A DNA stretch of 12,722 nt from the NCBI GenBank assembly GCA_964384625.1, contig CAYLNH010000216.1, positions 1-12,722 of the forward strand. The letters are read 5' to 3'. The translations under genes were made by a program, and so were the position numbers. Positions within the stretch are counted from its first letter, which is position 1. Every line of letters begins with the position of its first letter. Shown in pieces: positions 5,934 to 12,687 of the stretch. This DNA is from CAYLNH01 sp964384625 (lineage in GTDB: Bacteria > Verrucomicrobiota > Lentisphaeria > JABSQK01). Below the pieces are notes generated by a model. That model saw only the letters and a program-made list of their open reading frames with translations. It ran no database searches and had not been told where the DNA came from.

Positions 5934-7379
5934 CTAGAAGGTTGTCAGACGGTAAGCGGTGAGTCCGACGACGCCGATGAGCAGGATCAGCCAGATGACG
6001 AAGGTGAACATGGTGACGCCGGCCGGGATTTCGGCGGCCGTGGCGCGGGAGTAGTTGAGCAGATCGCTGTCTTCTTCGAATTCGATCTGCGCGTTGCCCT
6101 TGGGTTCGTCGGCGTCCTTGTCTTTCTTTTTGCCTTCGCGCTCGGCCCGCAGCTCGGCGATGGCGCGGTATTTGGGTTCCTGCCGCGCCGGTGTCGGTTC
6201 GGGGGCGGTGGGCCGTTCGATTTCAAAGCCGCGATCGGCGTTCTGGTCCTTGCGGAGGAACTGGGACGCGGCGCTGCTGATGGCCTTGGCCAGGGCATCC
6301 TGCATTTCTTCATCGAGCCCGCCGCCGGGCGCCTCCGGGGGGACCTGGACGGCCGGCGCATTGGTGGTCGTATCGCCGGCTTTCTTGTCGTGACCCGCCG
6401 CGGCCGCGGCGGCGGAGTCCAGCGCTTTGGTCAAAGCCGAGAGGCTCTTGCTCGGGCTCATCTTCTTTTCGGCTTCCGCGCCCTTACTGATGCTGACGAC
6501 GCGAAGGCCGGCTTTGGTGGCGTTGCCGAAATCGGCGTAGGCCCGGCGATACTCGACCAGCATGTCATGCGGCAGATAGACCAGGCGGAAGCCGCCGTAG
6601 TCGATCCGCTTATCCGGCGGATATGAGAAGGTTCGCGCCAGGCAGTTGCTGTAGTCGACTTCGTTGCACCAACTGCCGCCGCGCAGGATATGGGGGTCGC
6701 GTTCGTCGTTGAACGAGTCCAGGCACCATTCCCAGACATTGCCGACCATGTCGACACAACCGTAGGGACTGACGTTGTGATCCTCGAAGGTGTCGATGGG
6801 GACGGTGCAGGCGTACTGAATTTCGCCCTGATAGCCGGCGTAGGACGAGTTCGGCGGTTCGTTGCCCCAGGGATAGAAACGGCCGTCTTCACCGCGCGCC
6901 GCTTTTTCCCATTCAACTTCATGCGGCAGGCTGTAATACTCGTTGGTCACCCGGCGCAGCCAGCGGCAGAACTCTTTGGCGTCGTTATAGCTCAGGTGGC
7001 TGGCGGGGCAGTCGGGTTCCGGCGAGACCAGTTGCAGCGTGTACAGGTCGTCCTCGCTGTAATCGATGTCGGATTCTGCAAGGAACTGCTGGAACAGCTC
7101 GACGGTCACCGGGTATTTCGAGATATAGAAGGAGCACTGGAGGTCTTTCCAGAGGTCATCGGGGCCGAAGAAGAAGGGACCGGCGGGAACGTAGCAGAAG
7201 GGGACCCCAAGGGTATCCTTGCCTTCGGCAATCTGGATATTGCCGCGTTGGATGGTCTCGCCGCGGTTCCGCAACTGGGTGATCAGGGCGCGTTTTTGTT
7301 CCTGGTAGTCGGACTCCAGGATTTCGCCGAGGATGAAACTATCCTCCAGCTCCGCCAGTTGTTCCTGTGGAGATTTCAT
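5934..7379 (-). CDS. Tail-anchored FGE/SUMF1-domain protein with SHOCT-like N-terminus
   Basis: A 481-aa protein. Residues about 5-37 (LAELEDSFILGEILESDYQ) fit a SHOCT-like helical motif. Residues about 57-268 are an FGE-sulfatase (DUF323) domain: FCYVPAGPFFFG, YPVTVELF, LPHEVEWEKAARG, YPWGNEP, GNVWEWC, ILRGGSW and YGGFRLVY. C238 and C246 are eight residues apart, unlike the five-apart pair (C336/C341) of human FGE, so formylglycine formation is doubtful. Many such domains do other jobs. Residues about 300-450 are a low-complexity Ala/Pro/charged linker. Residues 455-477 form one hydrophobic segment, followed by only a few residues. There is no signal peptide, so the FGE domain should face the cytoplasm on a C-terminal anchor. 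ATG 7379 has no strong ribosome site. The gene leads an operon with the methyltransferase six bases downstream. Confidence 0.88.
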   Translation of the reverse strand: MKSPQEQLAELEDSFILGEILESDYQEQKRALITQLRNRGETIQRGNIQIAEGKDTLGVPFCYVPAGPFFFGPDDLWKDLQCSFYISKYPVTVELFQQFLAESDIDYSEDDLYTLQLVSPEPDCPASHLSYNDAKEFCRWLRRVTNEYYSLPHEVEWEKAARGEDGRFYPWGNEPPNSSYAGYQGEIQYACTVPIDTFEDHNVSPYGCVDMVGNVWEWCLDSFNDERDPHILRGGSWCNEVDYSNCLARTFSYPPDKRIDYGGFRLVYLPHDMLVEYRRAYADFGNATKAGLRVVSISKGAEAEKKMSPSKSLSALTKALDSAAAAAAGHDKKAGDTTTNAPAVQVPPEAPGGGLDEEMQDALAKAISSAASQFLRKDQNADRGFEIERPTAPEPTPARQEPKYRAIAELRAEREGKKKDKDADEPKGNAQIEFEEDSDLLNYSRATAAEIPAGVTMFTFVIWLILLIGVVGLTAYRLTTF

Positions 7380-7415
7380 ACTTACGGTGGCCCCAATACG
7401 CCTGTAAACTTGTGT

Positions 7416-7443
7416 ACTATACTATAATGGGAGTGCAACACAA
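7416..7443 (-). promoter_or_regulatory. Possible promoter of the FGE-methyltransferase operon
   Basis: In the 85-base gap before ATG 7379, the minus strand has two overlapping TATAGT boxes (7426-7421 and 7421-7416). The second has TTGTGT (7443-7438, 3/6) at 16 bases. This is the most AT-rich patch around, but the -35 match is weak. On the plus strand the same patch contains a perfect TATAAT (7423-7428) with no gene in front of it. Confidence 0.35.
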
Positions 7444-7464
7444 CCGGAAACAGCAATTCGCGGA

Positions 7465-8403
7465 TTATCCTGGGCGGCTGCTCTTCCGTTGATCCGCGAG
7501 TTTCAGCAACGCGTTGACGGCACGCAGGTTGGGAGCAGGGACTGCCAGCCGGTCAGCGGTGCGGATCGCATTGCCCAGAATGGCATCGACTTCCATCGGG
7601 CGCCCGGCCTGATAGTCCAGCAGCATGCTGGTTTTGTACGGTTTCATGCTGCGGGTGTCGCGCAGCATATCGGCGACAATGGTTTCGGGCAGGACGGCGC
7701 CGGCCGCGGCCGCCACGGCAACGACCTCCTGCATGATGCGTTCGACCAGCTCGGCGACCTCGGGGCAGTCCAGCAGCTCTGCTGTTGTCACGCCGCCGGC
7801 AAGTACCGAAAGCGGGTTGAACGGCGCGTTCCAGACGAGCTTCTGCCAGCGGGCCGTGACGATATCCGGGCTGACGGTGCAGGGGACCCCGGCGGCGGCG
7901 AAGCGGGTGGCCAGCAATTCGGCCGCGGGCGACGCGCCGTCGGGGTAGCGGCCAAGGGTCAGCCGGCCGTAGTCGAGGTGGTGGATGACGCCCGGCGCCA
8001 TACGGTTGGAGCAGACGAAGGCGAGCCCGCTGACGATTTCGCCGGCCGGGTACGCGGCGGCGACCGGCGCCTCGATCTCAATCCCGTTCTGCAGCAGGAC
8101 GATCGCTGTTCCCGGGGCTACAACCGGTTGCAGCAGGCCGGGCAGATTGATCTCCGGCAGGACCTTGAGCGCAACGATGACGCAGTCCGGCGGCCGGTCG
8201 ACCTCGGTGGTGGCGGCATACACTGCATCCGGTCGAAAGGTGAAGTCTCCCCAGATGCTCTGAATCCGGATCCCACGTTCACGGACCACGGCCAGATCGT
8301 TGCGGCACACCGTTTCGACCCGGCAGCCGGCCCGCTGCAGCATGCCGCCGTAGAGGCCGCCGACGGCGCCGGTGCCGACGATCAGGATGCGTGGATCTGC
8401 CAT
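7465..8403 (-). CDS. Ketopantoate reductase-like (ApbA/PanE family) dehydrogenase
   Basis: A 312-aa cytoplasmic NADPH-dependent reductase, the usual family length. PanE converts 2-dehydropantoate to pantoate for coenzyme A synthesis. The N-terminal Rossmann domain has ILIVGTGAVGG (GTGAVG, 10-15), a conserved lysine in VALKV (80) and QNG (105-107). The C-terminal domain has RWQKLVWNAPFNPL, with K188 at the catalytic lysine position and N192 and N196 at the substrate asparagines, and GRPMEVDAI, with E271 as the conserved acid. All key residues are present. ATG 8403 is preferred because GGAAAG lies just upstream (8412-8407), whereas ATG 8427 has no such signal. Many genomes carry several paralogues with other 2-keto substrates, so the pantoate role is likely but not certain. 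The upstream leader contains a strong terminator (8523-8556). Confidence 0.85.
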   Translation of the reverse strand: MADPRILIVGTGAVGGLYGGMLQRAGCRVETVCRNDLAVVRERGIRIQSIWGDFTFRPDAVYAATTEVDRPPDCVIVALKVLPEINLPGLLQPVVAPGTAIVLLQNGIEIEAPVAAAYPAGEIVSGLAFVCSNRMAPGVIHHLDYGRLTLGRYPDGASPAAELLATRFAAAGVPCTVSPDIVTARWQKLVWNAPFNPLSVLAGGVTTAELLDCPEVAELVERIMQEVVAVAAAAGAVLPETIVADMLRDTRSMKPYKTSMLLDYQAGRPMEVDAILGNAIRTADRLAVPAPNLRAVNALLKLADQRKSSRPG

Positions 8404-8522
8404 GGGCTTTCCAGGTTCGCGTTTCATGTTGTGGCGACTGCTGTCTGCCGGCGAGCCGGGCGTCTGATGTCCCCGCTGCCTGTTTCGGGGCTGAAGCGGC
8501 GTCTGCGGGTCGGCAGCCGACG

Positions 8523-8556
8523 AAAAAGGGGCCGAACCCTAAAGAGTTCGACCCCT
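8523..8556 (-). terminator. Intrinsic terminator on the minus strand, orphan or attenuator
   Basis: In minus-strand RNA, AGGGGUCGAAC pairs with GUUCGGCCCCU over 11 bp around an 8-nt loop, followed by a run of U from the As at 8523-8527. One pair is G-U in this direction but would be an A-C mismatch in plus-strand RNA, so the structure is built for the minus strand. It ends about 120 bases before the ketopantoate reductase start. No minus-strand gene lies upstream, so it terminates either the reductase's own leader or a non-coding RNA. Confidence 0.7.
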
Positions 8557-8708
8557 CGTTGTGGGGGGGGTGGGGAGATTTGTGTATGGAATTCGCCAAG
8601 GCGATTGTGTAATCGAGAATCCTCCTCCGGTCTGTCCAAATCTGAAGCTAAGTTGGATGCTCGCGGAGCTCCATGCAAGCCGGTTTTACTCTTTTTTCAG
8701 ACAAATCG

Positions 8709-8778
8709 GCCGGCGTCAGAAGAAACCGGGTCGGTGTCGGCCGGGTTTGCCCGGGCGGTGCTCCACCGAAGCGCCGGC
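8709..8778. other. Cloverleaf-like nested inverted repeats
   Basis: An outer 7-bp stem GCCGGCG (8709-8715)/CGCCGGC (8772-8778) encloses three small hairpins: ACCG-GGT-CGGT (8725-8735), CCGGG-TTTG-CCCGG (8741-8754) and CGGTG-CTC-CACCG (8756-8768). Loops are too short for a tRNA. On the plus strand it would sit in the leader of the HD gene, 67 bases before its ATG. On the minus strand it precedes the terminator at 8523-8556. The high GC content makes chance pairing quite possible. Confidence 0.35.
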
Positions 8779-8845
8779 GGGTTCTTGCATGCTGTGGTTG
8801 CGGCGGCACATTGATACTGCGTTCCGGAATGAGAGGATTCAGACA

Positions 8846-9436
8846 ATGGCCAACGAACGACTGCAGCGGCAATTGCGGTTTGCGGCTGAGATCGATCAGC
8901 TCAAACAGGTGTTCCGGCAGACGTATCTGTTGGACGGCACGCGGTACGAGAACGCGGCCGAACACTCATGGAATTTTGCGTTGCTGGCAGTCCTGCTGGC
9001 GGAGTATGCCGCCGAGGACGTTGACGTGCTGCGGGTCGTCAAGATGGCGTTGATCCATGACCTGGTGGAGATCGACGCCGGCGACACCTACTGCTATGAT
9101 CAGCCGGGCAATGTCGAGAAGGAACGCCGCGAACGGGCGGCGGCGGCGCGGATTTTCGGACTGCTGCCTGATGATCAGGAAGCGGAGTTCCGGGCGCTGT
9201 GGGAAGAGTTCGAGGCGCGCGAGACTGCCGCCGCAAAATATGCGGCGGCCCTCGACCGCCTGCAGCCGCTGTTGGCGAACTACTGGACGGAGGGCCGCTC
9301 CTGGCAGGAGCACGGCGTCGACGCGACGGTCGTGCGCCAAGGCAACGCGCACATGGGGCAGGGCGCCCCGGCGCTCTGGGCCCACGTGCAGGAGGTGCTG
9401 GACGACGCGGTGGCACAGGGCTATCTGAAGAAATAG
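8846..9436 (+). CDS. HD-domain phosphohydrolase, YfbR/HDDC2-like 5'-deoxynucleotidase
   Basis: A 196-aa cytoplasmic protein, close to the usual length for this family (about 200). Enzymes of the YfbR/HDDC2 group remove phosphate from deoxynucleoside 5'-monophosphates using a metal held by an H...HD...D motif. Here these are H40 (in NAAEHSWNFAL), H71-D72 (ALIHDLVEIDAGD, also with E75 and D77) and D137 (ALDRLQPLL). All metal ligands are present. ATG 8846 is chosen because GAGAGG at 8831-8836 lies nine bases upstream and family similarity begins there. It is the first gene of a plus-strand group and the histidine kinase begins 48 bases downstream, so co-transcription is likely, though the functional link is not obvious. 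The exact substrate is not shown by the sequence. Confidence 0.88.
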   Translation: MANERLQRQLRFAAEIDQLKQVFRQTYLLDGTRYENAAEHSWNFALLAVLLAEYAAEDVDVLRVVKMALIHDLVEIDAGDTYCYDQPGNVEKERRERAAAARIFGLLPDDQEAEFRALWEEFEARETAAAKYAAALDRLQPLLANYWTEGRSWQEHGVDATVVRQGNAHMGQGAPALWAHVQEVLDDAVAQGYLKK

Positions 9437-9464
9437 AGCCGGCGGCCCAGGACTTGAGGATCAT

Positions 9465-9488
9465 ATGATGCGGAAGTGCGGCAGATGA
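9465..9488 (+). CDS. Possible 7-codon leader peptide coupled to the kinase
   Basis: ATG ATG at 9465 encodes MMRKCGR and ends in TGA at 9486-9488, which overlaps the kinase ATG (9485) as ATGA. GAGGA at 9456-9460 provides a ribosome site for it. It could feed ribosomes to the kinase start by re-initiation. It is very short and may be accidental. Confidence 0.25.
   Translation: MMRKCGR
9472..9476 (+). promoter_or_regulatory. Ribosome binding site favouring ATG 9485
   Basis: GGAAG lies eight bases before ATG 9485. The in-frame GTG at 9476 overlaps it and its nearest purine-rich signal is about 16 bases away, so the ATG is the better start. Confidence 0.5.
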
Positions 9489-11575
9489 AACGGCGGGCGA
9501 CGGTATTCGGTGTGTTGGCCGTGGTCTTCGTGGTGTTGGTCGTGATTCATGAACGGCTGACCCGGCGTGCCTTCCGCCGGCGCGTGCAGTCGCATGCCGT
9601 GTTTCTCGACGAGGGCCTGTGGCGCCTGAACCGTTCGCGGCTTGAGGATCGCCTGTCCAAGCTGATGCTGGTTGAAAATCACACGGCAACGGAGGTGCTG
9701 CATGTCGACGGTTCGTCGTTCCTGCGCCTGACCAATCCACAGCACCGGGCGAGCCCCCCGGCCCGGGCCTTGCGGGCTGCGGGGCTGGCCGCCGACAGTG
9801 TGACGGTCGTTCCGATCCGGCATCACGGCCGGCTGATCGGCTATCTGCGGGTGACGCGTTGGAACCCGACCGGTATGCACCACGTGTATTTTGCTCTGGT
9901 CTTCGGCGTTCTGCTGTTTGCCGCCCTGATTCATCTGGACCTGGTCGATCAGCGTCGGCAGGTGGCGGCACAGAACGTGCAGCTCAGCCGCGAGATCACC
10001 GAGCGCCGGGCGGCCGAAAACGCCCTGCGGGAGAGCCAGGAACGTTTCCGCAGCCTGCTGGAGAATGTTTCGCACGGCGTCCTGCTGGTGGATCGTGAGA
10101 TGCGGGTAGTTACCGTCAACCAGCAATTGCGGGACTGGTTCCCGGGCGTCGAAGCCGCCGGCAACGGGCTCTGTCACCGGCTCCTGGCGGCCGGTGACGG
10201 TCCCTGCGAGGAATGCCCGGTCTGCCGGACGCTGCAGGACGGAGACGTCCACGAAGCCGTGGTTGACCTGCCGCGCGACGGCCGCCGGGCCCGCTTCCGG
10301 GTGGTCTCCTCGCCCGTGCGTGATGATGCGGATGAGGTGATCGCGGCCACGGCAATCCTGGAAGATGTGACCGAACGGCTGCGCGTTGAAGAACTGATGC
10401 GCCGGGCTGAACGCCTGGAAGCTGAGATGGAGATCAGCCGGTTCAAGGATATCCTCGACAATACCACGGATCTCGTTGCGGTCATTGCCCCCGACGGCTA
10501 CCTGCGCTACCTGAATGTCGCCGGCCGGCGTCTGCTGCAATGGGAACTCGATGAGGATATCACCGGTCGGACGGCCTATGAGTTTCATGCGCCGGACGTC
10601 AGCGATCGCGTTCGCCGATACGGCGTACCGTATGCCCGGGAGCACGGCGCCTGGTGTGCGGAATCGGCCTTCCTGGCGGCAGACGGGACCGAGGTCCCCA
10701 CCCTGCAGGTTCTGATTGCGCATTACGACGCTGCCGGCGAGGTCAGCTACTATTCGACGATCGCCACCGACATCACCAAGCTGAAGACGGCGGAAGGTCA
10801 GATCCGGCGATTGAACGAAGAGCTGGAACAGCGGGTGCGCGAGCGCACGGCCGAACTCGAAGCGGTCAACCGTGAGCTGGAGGCGTTCTGTTACTCTGTC
10901 TCCCACGATCTGCGAACACCGTTGCGCGGCATCGACGGATTCAGCCACGCCCTGCTGGAGGACTACGGCGACCGGCTCGACGAAAACGGCCGCGATTACC
11001 TCTTGCGCGTGCGCCAGGGCGCCGCCAGAATGAGCGCCTTGATCGACGACCTCCTGGGGCTTTCGCGTTTGAGCCGCCGGGAGATGAGTTGTGGGGAAGT
11101 GGATCTGAGCGCCATGGCCGCCGAAATCCTGGATGCTCTGCAGCGGCAGGAGCCGGATCGTGAAGTGGTCATCGACATCCAGCCGGAGATCCGGGCGCCC
11201 CAGGCGGATCCCAGCCTGCTGCACAGCGTCCTCGAAAACCTGCTGACCAACGCCTGGAAGTTCAGCCGCGACCGCCGGCCCGCCGAGATCACGTTCGGCG
11301 TTCGTGACGACGGCGGGGAGGCCGTATACTATGTTTCGGACAACGGCATCGGTTTCGACATGGTTTTTGCCGAGAAGCTGTTCGAGCCTTTCCAACGGCT
11401 GCACAGCGAGTCCGAATTCGAGGGCACCGGCATCGGCCTGGCCAGTGTCCAGCGCGTCATCCATCGCCATGGCGGCCGGATCCGGGCGGAAAGCTCGCCC
11501 GATGGCGGGGCAACCTTCTTCTTCACGCTGCAGCCGGTTTCATCGACGGATAAGAACGAGAGGAACGAACCATGA
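9485..11575 (+). CDS. Membrane histidine kinase with two PAS domains
   Basis: A 696-aa inner-membrane sensor kinase. Segments 8-21 and 134-150 are hydrophobic and bracket a periplasmic region of about 110 residues. PAS 1 spans about 188-297 and carries C230, C241, C244 and C247 (PCEECPVC), a Cys cluster seen in some sensor PAS domains. PAS 2 spans about 320-432. A coiled coil (432-465, NEELEQRVRERTAELEAVN) leads to HisKA with the phosphorylated H474 in SVSHDLRTPLRG. The ATPase domain has the N box (LLHSVLENLLTNAWKFS, N585/N589), the G1 box DNGIGFD and the G2 box GTGIGLASV, so it looks fully active. No receiver domain or response regulator is in the window; the partner is elsewhere. The gene follows the HD gene by 48 bases and overlaps the binding-protein gene by ATGA, implying one operon and translational coupling. 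Confidence 0.93.
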   Translation: MKRRATVFGVLAVVFVVLVVIHERLTRRAFRRRVQSHAVFLDEGLWRLNRSRLEDRLSKLMLVENHTATEVLHVDGSSFLRLTNPQHRASPPARALRAAGLAADSVTVVPIRHHGRLIGYLRVTRWNPTGMHHVYFALVFGVLLFAALIHLDLVDQRRQVAAQNVQLSREITERRAAENALRESQERFRSLLENVSHGVLLVDREMRVVTVNQQLRDWFPGVEAAGNGLCHRLLAAGDGPCEECPVCRTLQDGDVHEAVVDLPRDGRRARFRVVSSPVRDDADEVIAATAILEDVTERLRVEELMRRAERLEAEMEISRFKDILDNTTDLVAVIAPDGYLRYLNVAGRRLLQWELDEDITGRTAYEFHAPDVSDRVRRYGVPYAREHGAWCAESAFLAADGTEVPTLQVLIAHYDAAGEVSYYSTIATDITKLKTAEGQIRRLNEELEQRVRERTAELEAVNRELEAFCYSVSHDLRTPLRGIDGFSHALLEDYGDRLDENGRDYLLRVRQGAARMSALIDDLLGLSRLSRREMSCGEVDLSAMAAEILDALQRQEPDREVVIDIQPEIRAPQADPSLLHSVLENLLTNAWKFSRDRRPAEITFGVRDDGGEAVYYVSDNGIGFDMVFAEKLFEPFQRLHSESEFEGTGIGLASVQRVIHRHGGRIRAESSPDGGATFFFTLQPVSSTDKNERNEP

Positions 11576-12468
11576 AGAAACTATGGATGACCACCGGACT
11601 GGCGGCGCTGTTTGTCGTCTTCCTGATCGTCTTGAGCCGAATTGCCGCTTCCATTGCGACGACGGACGACCAGGTTCCGGCGCCGCCGGCGCCGAAGCCG
11701 GCGCCTGTCCGCAAGCTGATCATTGTGGGCGAGCCGTGGGCGCCCTTCGAATACCTGGACGATGGTCAGACCAGAGGCATCGATGCTGAAGTCCTGGAGC
11801 GGATCTTCACAAAGCTCGGTGTCGACTACGAGATTCAGTTTTATCCGTGGTCCCGGGCGTGGTTGATGGCACAGAACGGCAAGGCCGATGCGGTCATTTC
11901 CGTATCCTACAAGAAATCGCGCGAGAAATACCTGCTCTACACCGATTCCCAGCGGCGCTTCGTTGAGACGGGAGCCTGGCCCGCCGAATATCTCTGGAGT
12001 TCGGAGTACGTGTTCTTCTGCCGTCAGATCCATCACGACAGTTTTCGCTTCGAGTCGTATACGCAGATCAAGCAGGACGGCTACCGGCTGGCCACGATTC
12101 AGGACTACTCTTACAATCGGGAATTCCGGGCGGCGCAACTGCAGCCGACTGCCGTTGTGCCGGATCAGGACGCCGGCTACAGACTGCTCGCTGCGGGGGA
12201 GGTGGACCTGTTCCCGAATGAGAAGACCGTCGGGCTGGCGGCGCTCAAACGGCTGGGGTTGCGTGACAAGATCACGATAATCGCCAAGCCGATGTTTCGT
12301 AAACCCTACCTGCTGCCGTTCTGCCGGCAGTCCGACTATCCGGACAAGGAGGAGTTGATGCGAACCGTCTATCGCGAGCTTAATGCCATGCGGGCCAGCG
12401 GCGAGTACGAGAAGATCTATCAGAAGTACATTCCGCCGCTGCGGGCACTGCCGGAACTGCCGGACTAG
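11572..12468 (+). CDS. Family-3 periplasmic solute-binding protein (SBP_bac_3)
   Basis: A 298-aa exported protein. Residues 7-22 are hydrophobic. Cleavage after SIA (about residue 29) or retention as an N-terminal anchor are both possible, and a Pro-rich linker (36-46, PAPPAPKPAPV) follows. The mature part shows the family pattern: LIIVGEPWAPFEYLDDGQTRGIDAEVLERIF, then YPWSRAWLMAQNGKADAVIS, a hinge and the second lobe (LATIQDYSYN, LLAAGEVDLFPNEKTV), ending in a helix ASGEYEKIYQKYI. Family members bind amino acids or other small polar ligands. There is no permease or ATPase gene beside it. The ATG overlaps the kinase stop (ATGA, 4 bases), so production is coupled to the kinase, and a sensor-partner role is likelier than transport. 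Confidence 0.9.
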   Translation: MKKLWMTTGLAALFVVFLIVLSRIAASIATTDDQVPAPPAPKPAPVRKLIIVGEPWAPFEYLDDGQTRGIDAEVLERIFTKLGVDYEIQFYPWSRAWLMAQNGKADAVISVSYKKSREKYLLYTDSQRRFVETGAWPAEYLWSSEYVFFCRQIHHDSFRFESYTQIKQDGYRLATIQDYSYNREFRAAQLQPTAVVPDQDAGYRLLAAGEVDLFPNEKTVGLAALKRLGLRDKITIIAKPMFRKPYLLPFCRQSDYPDKEELMRTVYRELNAMRASGEYEKIYQKYIPPLRALPELPD

Positions 12469-12473
12469 ATAAG

Positions 12474-12497
12474 CGCGGCGGAAGTCGTTCCGCCGCG
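12474..12497 (+). terminator. Perfect 10-bp hairpin after the binding-protein gene
   Basis: CGCGGCGGAA and TTCCGCCGCG pair perfectly around the loop GTCG, starting five bases after the stop codon. There is no U run after it, so it may be a weak or Rho-assisted terminator or a 3'-end stabiliser. Confidence 0.5.
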
Positions 12498-12541
12498 GAT
12501 TGCCCGGGGTTCGCGGCGCGCGGCAGGCGGTGGAAGGGTTG

Positions 12542-12555
12542 TGTGCTGCAGCACA
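12542..12555. promoter_or_regulatory. 14-base perfect palindrome
   Basis: TGTGCTGCAGCACA is self-complementary with no loop, the form of a binding site for a dimeric regulator. It lies in the gene-free stretch after the kinase operon. No target gene is visible inside the window. Confidence 0.3.
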
Positions 12556-12576
12556 TGACCATTTCGTCAACGCCCC

Positions 12577-12653
12577 CCGAGCCCGACAACGGGCAACTCG
12601 GAGAGCGGGTCCAGGCATCCGGCCGGCGGCGTTGCCCCCGCAAAGCGGGGCAA
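12577..12653 (+). other. Cluster of competing RNA helices
   Basis: Helix A: CCGAG-CCCG pairs with CGGG-(caa)-CTCGG around ACAA (12577-12601). Helix C: TTGCCCC(C)GC pairs with GCGGGGCAA around AAA (12632-12653). Helix B: GGGCAAC (12591-12597) pairs with GTTGCCC (12631-12637) and would break both A and C. Helix C has no U run on either strand. No coding frame is convincing here. Confidence 0.35.
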
Positions 12654-12687
12654 GTACGGAATTCATCCCGCTAAGGCGTCGTCCGCA

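Larger units (their letters stand above)
8404..8845. other. 442-base gene-free gap between divergent genes
   Basis: No convincing coding frame lies here; the frame running from 8561 into the HD gene has no ribosome site at its start and unnatural composition. The gap holds the minus-strand terminator at 8523-8556, a G/C-skewed run (8563-8575, mostly G), a T-rich stretch at 8684-8698, and the cloverleaf-like inverted repeats at 8709-8778. I found no convincing promoter for either flanking gene. Confidence 0.6.

Noticed and set aside
5223..6626. 467-aa plus-strand frame across the methyltransferase and FGE genes
   Set aside because: It opposes two genes with clear family motifs, and its translation is repetitive Gly/Val/Asp typical of antisense frames.
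5934..7379. True formylglycine-generating enzyme
   Set aside because: The cysteine pair is spaced eight rather than five residues apart, no sulfatase gene is in the window, and the protein is not exported.
8541..8560. tRNA T-arm (GAGTTCGACCCC)
   Set aside because: It is the arm of the terminator hairpin, and no acceptor or anticodon stems surround it.
8709..8778. tRNA gene
   Set aside because: The outer 7-bp stem is tempting, but loops of 3-4 nt, missing D- and T-loop consensus bases and no anticodon loop rule it out.
8561..8845. Extended start of the HD protein at 8561
   Set aside because: The added 95 residues have no family likeness and cross structured GC-rich DNA. GAGAGG before ATG 8846 marks the start.
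9461..11470. 669-aa minus-strand frame opposite the kinase
   Set aside because: The kinase on the plus strand has every catalytic box intact. The antisense frame has no motif and reflects codon bias.
11572..12468. Part of an ABC amino-acid transporter operon
   Set aside because: No permease or ATPase gene is adjacent on either side within the window, and the gene is fused by overlap to a kinase instead.
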